Of a stretch of 64,000 nucleotides of DNA, positions 24,292 through 31,080 are shown piece after piece. Origin of the DNA: CAYTGR01 sp964437445 (GTDB lineage: Bacteria; Chloroflexota; Anaerolineae; B4-G1; SLSP01). The position numbers and the translations under genes were made by a program. The stretch is taken from the NCBI GenBank assembly GCA_964437445.1, contig CAYTGR010000007.1, positions 60,435-124,434 on the forward strand. Reading direction: 5' to 3'. The notes under the pieces are model-generated. The model worked only from the letters and a program-made list of their open reading frames with translations. It did no database searches and was not told the DNA's origin. Numbering within the stretch: the first letter of the stretch is position 1; the number at the start of each line of letters is the position of its first letter.

Positions 24292-24449
24292 AAAGAAAAA
24301 AGGAATCTTGCGCGCGGCTTTGCCGCCGGGGAAAGCCGGGGCAGGACCAAGCCGGCGCTAAGGAGCGGCCTGGCCCAAGACCGGCAAAAGTCGCTTGAAG
24401 AAAATGAAAGCCTGTAATATCCGGGCGCTGCGACCAGCGCCCGGATATT
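24292..24449. ncRNA. candidate structured RNA, copy 2 (related to 33089-33232)
   Basis: The 199-base gap before sua5 holds an A-rich start (24292-24304), hairpin GCGGC-TTT-GCCGC (24314-24326), helix GCCGG (24351-24355) with CCGGC (24381-24385), the unpaired motif GGCAAAAG (24383-24390), TGAA...TGAAA (24395-24409) and a possible closing helix GCAGG (24341-24345) with CCTGT (24411-24415). A perfect 15-bp stem with CGAC loop follows (24416-24449). The copy at 33.1 kb has the same order with compensating base changes. Strand is undecided; plus is favoured because both copies precede plus-strand genes. I cannot match it to a known riboswitch. Confidence 0.45.
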
Positions 24450-24452
24450 GTG

Positions 24453-24468
24453 TGGTACAATAGGGCCG
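24453..24468 (+). promoter_or_regulatory. extended -10 promoter giving a probable leaderless sua5 mRNA
   Basis: TGgTACAAT (24453-24461) is followed by six bases and then the GTG start codon at 24468, so the expected +1 coincides with the start codon. There is no Shine-Dalgarno sequence. The perfect 15-bp stem of 24416-24449 ends three bases upstream of this box. Confidence 0.5.
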
Positions 24469-25538
24469 TGAAAACGACGCGAATTCTATCACTCAATGCT
24501 GAACAACCGGCCGCTGCCCCCATCGCAGCGGCCGCGGAGTTGTTACGCGCTGGGGGGCTGGTCGCCTTCCCGACAGAGACCGTCTACGGCCTGGGGGCGG
24601 ATGCGCTGAACGCAAGCGCGGTGCAGGGAATCTTTGCCGCCAAGGAACGGCCGGCCTACGACCCGCTGATTGTGCACATCGCCGCGTTGGACGAGCTCTC
24701 GCGTGTCGCGGCGCTCATCCCGCCAGTAGTGGAGGCGCTGGCGGCCCGCTTCTGGCCCGGGCCGCTGACGCTGGTGCTCCCGCGCGCGGCAGCGATCCCG
24801 GCGGAGGTAACCGCTGGCAGCCCCACCGTGGCGGTGCGCATTCCCGCGCACCCGATCGCGCTGGCGCTGATCCGCGCGGCCGGCGTCCCCATTGCTGCGC
24901 CGAGCGCTAACCGCTTTGGGCGCCTCAGCCCCACGCGCGCCGAGGATGTGCTGGCCGACCTGGCGGGGCGCATTGATCTGATCTTAGATGGCGGGCCAAC
25001 CCCCGTGGGGGTGGAATCCACGATCCTATCGTTGGTCACACCGGGGCCTACCATTCTGCGACCCGGCGGCATCAGCCGTGAAGCGCTGGAGGCGGTGCTG
25101 GGCCCCGTAGCTGTCTTGACCCGGCCGGTGGTCCCGGCGACCGAAGTCACCCCGGCCCCAGGCACACTGCTCCAACATTACGCGCCGCAGGCTCCCTTGA
25201 TCCTCTATCAGGGAGCGCCAGACGCCGTACTGACCGCCATGCGTCAAGAAGCGATACGGCTACAACAGGCCGGGAGCCGGGTGGGGCTGTTACTGGCCGA
25301 AGAGGATTTGCCGCTCTTTGCGGGACTGCCCTGTATTTTGCGGGCCGTCGGTCCGGCCGCCACCCCGGAGGAGGTGGCACGCCGGCTCTTTGCCACCCTG
25401 CGGGCGCTGGATGAGGCTGCGGTGACGGTAATCCTGGCCCGAGATTTCGGGGCCGCCGGGTTGGGGTTGGCCATCCGTGACCGCCTGACCCGGGCCGCCG
25501 GCGGGCACGTGGTCCATGTGGACCAGCCATCCCCCTGA
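24468..25538 (+). CDS. sua5: L-threonylcarbamoyladenylate synthase, long Sua5 form
   Basis: 356 residues: an N-terminal YrdC/TsaC domain (about 15-205; K-x-R-motif region A-K-E-R-P-A-Y-D-P-L, S-x-N motif A-P-S-A-N-R-F-G) plus the C-terminal Sua5 domain (about 230-345) that short TsaC proteins lack. It makes threonylcarbamoyl-AMP from threonine, bicarbonate and ATP for t6A37 of tRNAs. The TsaD partner is encoded at 36616-37635. The GTG start at 24468 is chosen because the protein then begins just before A-E-Q-P and the -10 box lies six bases upstream. Convergent with rpoD; a bidirectional terminator separates them. Confidence 0.93.
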   Translation: MKTTRILSLNAEQPAAAPIAAAAELLRAGGLVAFPTETVYGLGADALNASAVQGIFAAKERPAYDPLIVHIAALDELSRVAALIPPVVEALAARFWPGPLTLVLPRAAAIPAEVTAGSPTVAVRIPAHPIALALIRAAGVPIAAPSANRFGRLSPTRAEDVLADLAGRIDLILDGGPTPVGVESTILSLVTPGPTILRPGGISREALEAVLGPVAVLTRPVVPATEVTPAPGTLLQHYAPQAPLILYQGAPDAVLTAMRQEAIRLQQAGSRVGLLLAEEDLPLFAGLPCILRAVGPAATPEEVARRLFATLRALDEAAVTVILARDFGAAGLGLAIRDRLTRAAGGHVVHVDQPSP

Positions 25539-25550
25539 ACATGAAGAGTC

Positions 25551-25585
25551 TGTAGTGAGGCGCTTGAGCGCCATCCCACGCGCGA
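25551..25585 (+). repeat. half copy of the dispersed GTAGTGAGGCGCTT palindromic repeat
   Basis: TGTAGTGAGGCGCTTGAGCG begins at 25551 and is followed by CC; GGCGCTTGAGCGCC forms a short palindrome. The same word starts the copies near 45770, 63656 and 63780. The right half, ending in CTACAA elsewhere, is missing here. Confidence 0.6.
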
Positions 25586-25605
25586 AGCATGCCACTTGCA
25601 AGAAA

Positions 25606-25633
25606 ACGAGTCAGCGAAGGTTCGCTGACTCGT
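25606..25633. terminator. bidirectional terminator between sua5 and rpoD
   Basis: ACGAGTCAGCGAA (25606-25618), GG, TTCGCTGACTCGT (25621-25633): a perfect 13-bp stem, with AAAA on the left flank. It lies between convergent genes and just downstream of the sigma-factor stop. Confidence 0.75.
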
Positions 25634-25637
25634 GAGT

Positions 25638-26918
25638 TTACCCGCGCAGAAAGTCGCGCAGGCGGCGGGCGTGGGCCGGATGGCGGAGCCGGCTGAGAGC
25701 CTGGGCCTCAATCTGGCGCACCCGTTCGCGGGTCACGCCCAGTTTTTTGCCCACCTCCTCCAGCGTGTAGGTTTGCCCATCCACCAAGCCGTAGCGCATC
25801 TGGAGGATTTTGACCTCGCGGGGCGGTAATTCTGCCAGAATATCTACCAGAATCTCGCGCAACATGGCGGCGCTGACCTCGTCCGGCGGTGCCGGGCTGT
25901 CGGTGTCTTCCACAAAATCGCCCAGGGTGCTTTCCTCTTCATCGTTGGTCGGCATTTCCAACGACAGCGGCCGCCGGGCCACGTCCAACATCTGTTCCAC
26001 CTTGCGCACCGGGATGTCCAGTTCCACGGCCAGCTCCTCGGCGCTCGGTTCCCGCCCCAACCGTTGCGTCAGCTGGTGGGAAATGCGCAGCAGCTTGTTG
26101 ATCTGGTCGCCCATGTGTACCGGGACGCGGATGGTACGGCTCTGATCGGCAATGGCCCGGGTCACCGCCTGGCGGATCCACCAGGTGGCGTAAGTGGAGA
26201 ACTTATGCCCGCGCTTGTAGTCAAATTTATTCGCTGCGCGGATCAGGCCGATGTTGCCTTCCTGGATCAGATCCAGGAAAGGAACGCCTCGTCCAATATA
26301 TTTTTTCGCCACACTGATTACCAGGCGGGAATTGGCGCGGATCAGGTGCTCGCGGGCGGCGAGGCCGTCATCCAACTCGTTTTCCAACTCCCAGCGCTCC
26401 TCACGGGAAAGCCGGCCGGCCTTGAGTCGGGCCTGCGCCTTCTTGCCCTGCTCCATCCGCATGGCTAATGAGACCTCCTCCTCAGCCGTGAGCAAGGGGA
26501 CTTTGCCGATTTCCTTGAGATAGAGACCAATCGTATCATCTATTTCAATGGTACGATAGATGTCTTCCTCACTCTCTTCATTCTCAGTCTCAAATTCGTC
26601 AAATTCATCACGGACTCGGAGCGCAGCCGGACGTTCCTCTTTGGCTCCCCCTACAATAATGCCGGCTTCCACCAACATGCTGATGATTTCATCCAGCCGA
26701 TCAATGTCTTCCTCTGCCTCTGGGAAAATGCGCAAAATATCCTCATAAGCCACATAACCCTGTTCGTACCCTAAGGCCATGAGGTACTCTTCGCCGGATT
26801 CCTCGCCCGCAATGACCGGCAGCGGCGTAGGGCCCAGAGGTTCCTCTTCCACAACCTCTTCCCCTATTTCCAGCTCTTCACTTTCCAGAGCCAGCTCCGG
26901 CAATTCTTCTTCCGGCAT
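25638..26918 (-). CDS. sigA: principal RNA polymerase sigma factor (SigA/RpoD family)
   Basis: About 426 residues from ATG 26918 (AAGGAA nearby); GTG 26972 would add an acidic N-terminal stretch, so the start is uncertain. A Glu-rich region 1.1-like segment precedes region 1.2 (D-D-T-I-G-L-Y-L-K-E-I-G). Region 2 carries F-L-D-L-I-Q-E-G-N-I-G-L and K-F-S-T-Y-A-T-W-W-I-R-Q-A, the -10 contacts. Region 3 is I-N-K-L-L-R; region 4 contains L-P-P-R-E-V-K-I-L-Q and the -35 helix L-E-E-V-G-K-K-L-G-V-T-R-E-R-V-R-Q-I-E. It is the housekeeping type. It has its own strong promoter and an unusual hairpin plus T-tract leader (27034-27110). Confidence 0.92.
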   Translation of the reverse strand: MPEEELPELALESEELEIGEEVVEEEPLGPTPLPVIAGEESGEEYLMALGYEQGYVAYEDILRIFPEAEEDIDRLDEIISMLVEAGIIVGGAKEERPAALRVRDEFDEFETENEESEEDIYRTIEIDDTIGLYLKEIGKVPLLTAEEEVSLAMRMEQGKKAQARLKAGRLSREERWELENELDDGLAAREHLIRANSRLVISVAKKYIGRGVPFLDLIQEGNIGLIRAANKFDYKRGHKFSTYATWWIRQAVTRAIADQSRTIRVPVHMGDQINKLLRISHQLTQRLGREPSAEELAVELDIPVRKVEQMLDVARRPLSLEMPTNDEEESTLGDFVEDTDSPAPPDEVSAAMLREILVDILAELPPREVKILQMRYGLVDGQTYTLEEVGKKLGVTRERVRQIEAQALSRLRHPAHARRLRDFLRG

Positions 26919-27033
26919 AGCCGCTTCCTTTTCCAAATCCAAATCCAAATCAGCGTCGTCTATTCTTCTCACTCTCAGTTTAGCCCACTTTCCTGAAACA
27001 TACAAGCTTTGGGAAAGACGTTCCTTAAAGCCC

Positions 27034-27071
27034 AAAAAAGAGCACAAGCGGGCGATAGACCGCCTGTGCTC
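27034..27071 (-). promoter_or_regulatory. hairpin plus T6 at the extreme 5' end of the sigma-factor leader (attenuator-like)
   Basis: Read on the minus strand, GAGCACA-g-GCGG (27071-27060) pairs with CCGC-t-TGTGCTC (27051-27040): 11 pairs with one mismatch and an eight-base loop, then TTTTTT (27039-27034). The predicted +1 is near 27074, so the stem starts within about four bases of the 5' end, and the sigma start codon lies 115 bases beyond. It has the form of an intrinsic terminator located after the promoter. Confidence 0.65.
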
Positions 27072-27080
27072 TCACGGTAT

Positions 27081-27110
27081 ACTATAGCACACCTTAGGGT
27101 TAATTGTCAA
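27081..27110 (-). promoter_or_regulatory. strong sigma-70 promoter of the sigma-factor gene
   Basis: Minus strand TTGACA (27110-27105), 18-base spacer, TATAGT (27086-27081). This is the best consensus match in the window. It lies between the upstream kinase stop (27175) and the leader hairpin. Confidence 0.75.
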
Positions 27111-27174
27111 GTAGGAAAATTCAAACTTTCTCCCTCACCGCGATCGTTACCGTTTCCCCTTACCCCCGATAGTC

Positions 27175-28221
27175 TTACCGCTCTTCCTTCTCCAACGGGA
27201 GGAAGAAATTGACCCGTGTCCCCCGTCCAACGGCGCTATCAAAGTTAATTCGTCCCCCCAACATCTCAATCCGTTCGCGCAAAGTGACCAGGCTGAAGCG
27301 ACTGGCGTCCGGTGTCGTCAGCCCTTCATCCAGCTCAAAACCACTGCCGTTGTCCTCAATATTGACCCGGACCTGGTCTTCACCCATATCCACTGCGATC
27401 TTAATGCTGGAGGCCCGCGCATATTCCCGGCTGATGTGGATGAGCTCTTGCGTCACCCGGAAAACGGTTACTTCTTTGTGGGCTGCCAGCCGCCGTTCTT
27501 TGCCGGTGACGGTAAGTGCCGCGCCACTGTAACCGGTGTCACTCAGCCCTTCCACATAGCGTTTGAGGGTCGGTATCAGCCCCAGATCATCCAACATCAT
27601 CGGGCGCAATTCAAAGATGAACCCGCGGACTTTCTGGAAGGTAGCGACCATGCTCTCTTTCAACGTGGCCAGCTCGGTTTTGGCGCGGCTGGGGTCCCGG
27701 TCAAAGAGCCGCTCGCAGATTTCAGCCTGGAGCACCAGATTCGTGAGGGATTGCGCTGGCCCATCGTGCATCTGGCGCGAGAGCCGCTGACGTTCCCGCT
27801 CCTGGGCCTCAATGATGCTGATGACCATGGCCTGCGGCGTGGTGGCATCCCCTACCACTGCGGTCTGAGTGCGCTCCGCCGGGGCAAAGGTCGCCAGGAT
27901 CTTCTGGTAGAGTTCCATCAGCCGGGTCAAGCCCTTTTGCTCACTTTGGAGTTTTTCCAGCTGCCCGCGCATGGTGAAAAGCCGCTGCTGGTTCTCCACC
28001 AACGAGGTGTAGGCCGTCTTAATGTCATCGCGGGGAATCGTGTCAAATTGCGACTCCACCTGGCGCACCCGGGCCACAGCCCGAGCATTCTGTTGGACCA
28101 GCCGGTCCACCTCAGAAGCGGTCTGCTGGATGAGCAAATCTACCTCTTTGAGTTCTCGCTGGGCCTGCTCAAGTCCACGCTGGCAGGTTTCTTGAAATTG
28201 CTGGTAAAGATCATCGGCCAT
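27175..28221 (-). CDS. DegS-like sensor histidine kinase with altered N-box
   Basis: 348 residues, no membrane helix. Residues ~5-115 form a DegS-type coiled-coil sensor. The HisKA_3 phospho-acceptor is H152 in R-Q-M-H-D-G-P-A-Q-S-L, and F-E-L-R-P-M-M-L-D-D-L-G-L-I-P is typical of the NarX/DegS class. The ATPase domain has D-N-G-S-G-F and a C-terminal G-R-G-T-R-V-N-F, but the N-box reads Q-E-L-I-H-I263-S-R-E-Y-A, where the Mg-binding Asn is expected. Kinase activity may be weak, or the protein may act mainly as a phosphatase (inference). It follows the DegU-like regulator gene on the same strand after 38 bases. Confidence 0.88.
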   Translation of the reverse strand: MADDLYQQFQETCQRGLEQAQRELKEVDLLIQQTASEVDRLVQQNARAVARVRQVESQFDTIPRDDIKTAYTSLVENQQRLFTMRGQLEKLQSEQKGLTRLMELYQKILATFAPAERTQTAVVGDATTPQAMVISIIEAQERERQRLSRQMHDGPAQSLTNLVLQAEICERLFDRDPSRAKTELATLKESMVATFQKVRGFIFELRPMMLDDLGLIPTLKRYVEGLSDTGYSGAALTVTGKERRLAAHKEVTVFRVTQELIHISREYARASSIKIAVDMGEDQVRVNIEDNGSGFELDEGLTTPDASRFSLVTLRERIEMLGGRINFDSAVGRGTRVNFFLPLEKEER

Positions 28222-28259
28222 GCTAACTCCTTAAAAGTATAGGCGAATTGAATGACAGG

Positions 28260-28979
28260 CTAATGCGTACCGGACTGCCGGGATTGTGGCAACCGGACCC
28301 ATCCGCGTTGTAAAGCATAAATCGCGGCCTGGGTACGATCGGCCAGATTGAGTTTGGCCAGGATGGAGGTAATGTGGTTCTTGACGGTCTGTTGGCTGAT
28401 CCCCAACCGAAAAGCGATCTCTTTGTTGCTCAGCCCTTCAATAATCAGCTCCAAAATTTCCATCTCCCGGTCGGTCAGCGGTGAAAAAGTCAAATCCTCC
28501 GGTTTGACGCCATAACGGCGATAGCACTCCAGCAACCACTGTTCTGTTTGGGGTTGTGTCATGAGTTTACCGGCAATGACACAGTAATCGCGGGCCACCA
28601 GGCGAATAGTCTTGACCAGTTCGCTGGGGGCCACATCCTTGGCGAAATAGGCCGAAGCGCCGATCCGGACCGCCCGGTAAATTTGCTCTTCATCATCGTA
28701 AGCCGTCAGGATAATGAATTTCATTTGGGGGCAACGGCTTTTCACTTTTTCCGTGACCTTGATGCCGTTCATTCCCGGCAAGCTGACATCCATCAGCACC
28801 ACGTCAGGCCGTACCTGTATGAGCAGGTCTAACGCTTCTTGCCCTTCCCCCGCTTCAGCCACTACCACAATATCCGACTCGGCGGCGAGCACATCGCGGA
28901 GTCCCTGGCGGAAAAACGGGTGATCATCCACGATGGCGACGCGGATGACGGCGGGACCTGCATCTGAAGAAACCCCCAT
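28260..28979 (-). CDS. NarL/DegU-family response regulator
   Basis: 239 residues. The receiver (about 12-130) has D18-D19 and phospho-acceptor D64 in V-L-M-D-V-S-L-P-G, Thr in I-I-L-T-A-Y and Lys in Y-F-A-K-D-V. A linker of about 40 residues leads to a LuxR-type helix-turn-helix (about 168-232; L-T-D-R-E-M-E-I-L-E-L-I, then N-K-E-I-A-F-R-L-G-I-S-Q-Q-T-V-K-N-H). It would bind DNA as a phosphorylated dimer. It is encoded upstream of its DegS-like kinase, and TGgTATACT on the minus strand (29018-29010) is a plausible promoter. Targets are unknown. Confidence 0.93.
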   Translation of the reverse strand: MGVSSDAGPAVIRVAIVDDHPFFRQGLRDVLAAESDIVVVAEAGEGQEALDLLIQVRPDVVLMDVSLPGMNGIKVTEKVKSRCPQMKFIILTAYDDEEQIYRAVRIGASAYFAKDVAPSELVKTIRLVARDYCVIAGKLMTQPQTEQWLLECYRRYGVKPEDLTFSPLTDREMEILELIIEGLSNKEIAFRLGISQQTVKNHITSILAKLNLADRTQAAIYALQRGWVRLPQSRQSGTH

Positions 28980-29009
28980 TCCCTACCCCCTTTGTGAGCT
29001 TCTTGGGTC

Positions 29010-29018
29010 AGTATACCA
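29010..29018 (-). promoter_or_regulatory. extended -10 promoter for the DegU/DegS pair
   Basis: Minus strand TGgTATACT, about 31 bases upstream of the response-regulator start, in the 73-base gap after the FAD oxidase gene. No -35 was identified. Confidence 0.5.
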
Positions 29019-29052
29019 TACCTGGCTGGTTGGAGGAAGCGGCAGAGCATCC

Positions 29053-30129
29053 TCAAGCGGCAAAGCGCGCCAGGTCCAGCAGCCCTGTCGGTTGGCGCTG
29101 GTGGAGCAAAAGCTCTGCCAGCTGTTCCACTGCCACGAACAGCCAGCTCAACCCCCACGGCCCCAGGCCGCTCACGGTGTAAACTCCGGGCAGGTCGGAG
29201 AGCTCACCCACCACGGGGCGCCGGTCAGGGGTGAGCGTGGTCCAGCCGCTGGTACGAGCCAGGATGCGGGCCTGGGGGCAAAATTGCGTGGCCACGCGGG
29301 CCAGCAACTCCATGCTCCCATCATGATGGTCCGTATTATTGGACCAGGCCACCAGTCGCCAGTGATCGGCCACCTGCTGGAGGGTCACTTGTCCCCCCTC
29401 GAGCACCAGGGGAACGGTGAGCGGTTCCGGGGCCGGACAATCCACTGACCGCATCAGGAGGGGTATGATTTGTTGCCCCAGCGAATGGCTCAAATGGACG
29501 ACGTGGGCACCGCCGGCCAGGACCACTCGCTCCGTCCAAAGGTACTGTTTTCTGGCCCACACATCCAGCCGGGAGGGCGCGCCGGGATGAGGGTTGATCT
29601 CCTGCACTTCGGCCTCCCGGTGCAGCACGATGCCAGGATGTGCCAGCAGGGCCTGCGCCAGGGCGGTCGGGTCAAACGCCAGATCGTCCTCGGTGCGCAA
29701 ACCAACCATGAAACCTTGCTCCGTGGCGTCGTCCAACGTCACCGCATAGCCGGCTTTCTCCAAGAGGGCCGCCGAACGTTGCAACTGGTCGGCCTCGGCC
29801 GCACTGCCGACCGGCCGGAAGCTCCCTACCCGGCGCACTTTCTGCCCCATCTTGTCAGCCGTGGCCGTGAGGAGGGCCAAATTTTGACGGGTCAAGGCCC
29901 AAATCTCCGCCGCGCCGGCCGGCCCCAACCGTTGGACCAGGGTCGTATACAGTTCCGGTGTGCCTAACAGGGCCAGCCCGGCTCCACGGCCCCCGGTCCC
30001 CCCCACCGTAGGGGTCGCTTCCATTACGGCAACAGTCAGGTGCTCCTCTGCCAGGCGACGGGCTACCAGCGCACCTGCCAGGCCGGCCCCCACCACGACC
30101 ACATCACACACCAGCGCAGGTTGGGTCAT
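29053..30129 (-). CDS. FAD-dependent oxidoreductase of the D-amino-acid/glycine oxidase family
   Basis: 358 residues. The N-terminal V-V-V-G-A-G-L-A-G-A-L-V-A-R-R-L is a dinucleotide-binding beta-alpha-beta motif, and the C-terminal G-L-G-P-W-G-L-S-W-L is the second FAD-contact segment of DAO-fold enzymes. The middle contains the substrate region with several Trp and Arg residues. Related enzymes (ThiO, SoxB, DadA) oxidise amino acids with H2O2 or quinone as acceptor; the substrate cannot be told. No thiamine genes are adjacent. It lies upstream of the two-component pair on the same strand with its own start region (ribosome site GGGAGGTGTACG). Confidence 0.8.
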   Translation of the reverse strand: MTQPALVCDVVVVGAGLAGALVARRLAEEHLTVAVMEATPTVGGTGGRGAGLALLGTPELYTTLVQRLGPAGAAEIWALTRQNLALLTATADKMGQKVRRVGSFRPVGSAAEADQLQRSAALLEKAGYAVTLDDATEQGFMVGLRTEDDLAFDPTALAQALLAHPGIVLHREAEVQEINPHPGAPSRLDVWARKQYLWTERVVLAGGAHVVHLSHSLGQQIIPLLMRSVDCPAPEPLTVPLVLEGGQVTLQQVADHWRLVAWSNNTDHHDGSMELLARVATQFCPQARILARTSGWTTLTPDRRPVVGELSDLPGVYTVSGLGPWGLSWLFVAVEQLAELLLHQRQPTGLLDLARFAA

Positions 30130-30206
30130 CGTACACCTCCCTCAACAGTTCCCAGTCAATTAATCAGACAGGCATTTTCAGCCGTATTGGCGTAGCAATC
30201 TCAATC

Positions 30207-31031
30207 TCAGGGAGATGGCGGTGCAGCGATCAATTCCGCCTGGTCAAAAAAGGCTGCGTTGTTGGTGCTGGGATAGCGCGGCTCGGCGAAGAAACAGAGC
30301 GTCACCTGGCCGGCCGACCCTACCTTGACGCGCGGAGAGGTCAATACGACGATACCATCGTCCTGGTTGATGGCTTTGGCCTCCCCCCAAACGGCTTTCT
30401 GGCAATTACTGTTCCCGTTGGGATCCACTCCGGCCTGCACCGTGATCCGTTCAATGGAAGAAAAGGCATTGGCCTTGATCCGAAAGTAGACGGAGCTCCC
30501 CTGGGTGATGGTCACTACCTGGTAAACCCAGGTGCGGAACTTGAGCCAGCGCAGAGTTTCTATCTTGAGGGTGGAGTCGTTGATCCAACGGGCCGGATCG
30601 TCAGCCACGGTGAACATCGGCTCGGCAAACGAGTTAGTCGGATCATAATCCTGGCCGGGGCGGTAATTGGTGTAGGCATCCCACATCCAACCGGGGATCC
30701 GATTGGGCAGGATCAGGTCAAACTCGGGATTCTGGATGGGATAGGGTCCCGGCGTAGGCAGCGGGGTGGGAGTTGAAGTAGGAAAAAGCGTAGGGGTGGG
30801 GGCCGGCGTGTTGGTCGGCCGTGGCAGGAGGGTAGGCTGCGGCGTGAAAGTTGGCGTAGGGGTCCAGGTAGGGATGCCATGGGGCGTAGGGGTCGCCTGC
30901 GCCATTAACGTGGGAAGGGGGGTCAGCTCAGGTTGCCGCAAGCTATTCACCGTCGCCAGCCCCAAGGCGACCACCGCTATTACGTCAATCACGGCAAAGA
31001 CGATCAAGATCAATTTTTGGGCACGCGTCAT
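30207..31031 (-). CDS. membrane-anchored protein with Pro/Thr-rich linker, unknown function
   Basis: 274 residues. After a short basic start (M-T-R-A-Q-K) comes one hydrophobic helix (~7-28), then a low-complexity Thr/Pro linker (about 35-95, repeats of T-P-T-P/P-T-P), then a ~170-residue extracellular domain with W-x-x-x-T-N-Y-R-P-G, aromatic strands and a pair of Cys (C in S-N-C-Q-K and L-C-F-F-A-E), probably a beta-sandwich resembling carbohydrate-binding or adhesion modules. The linker type is common in Chloroflexi surface proteins. I do not recognise the domain. Nearest neighbours are unrelated. Confidence 0.65.
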   Translation of the reverse strand: MTRAQKLILIVFAVIDVIAVVALGLATVNSLRQPELTPLPTLMAQATPTPHGIPTWTPTPTFTPQPTLLPRPTNTPAPTPTLFPTSTPTPLPTPGPYPIQNPEFDLILPNRIPGWMWDAYTNYRPGQDYDPTNSFAEPMFTVADDPARWINDSTLKIETLRWLKFRTWVYQVVTITQGSSVYFRIKANAFSSIERITVQAGVDPNGNSNCQKAVWGEAKAINQDDGIVVLTSPRVKVGSAGQVTLCFFAEPRYPSTNNAAFFDQAELIAAPPSP

Positions 31032-31080
31032 AGCGATCTCCTTCTGTTTAGCTCGTTAAACAAGCGGGGCCGGCCAGACG

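Noticed and set aside
25606..25633. GTTCG box of a tRNA T-arm
   Set aside because: The sequence is part of a perfect terminator palindrome; no cloverleaf or anticodon arm fits around it. No tRNA was found elsewhere.
26976..27002. Eight-codon upstream frame M-F-Q-E-S-G-L-N in the sigma leader
   Set aside because: It has no ribosome site and no peptide resembling a leader attenuator (no runs of one codon), so it is not listed as a gene.
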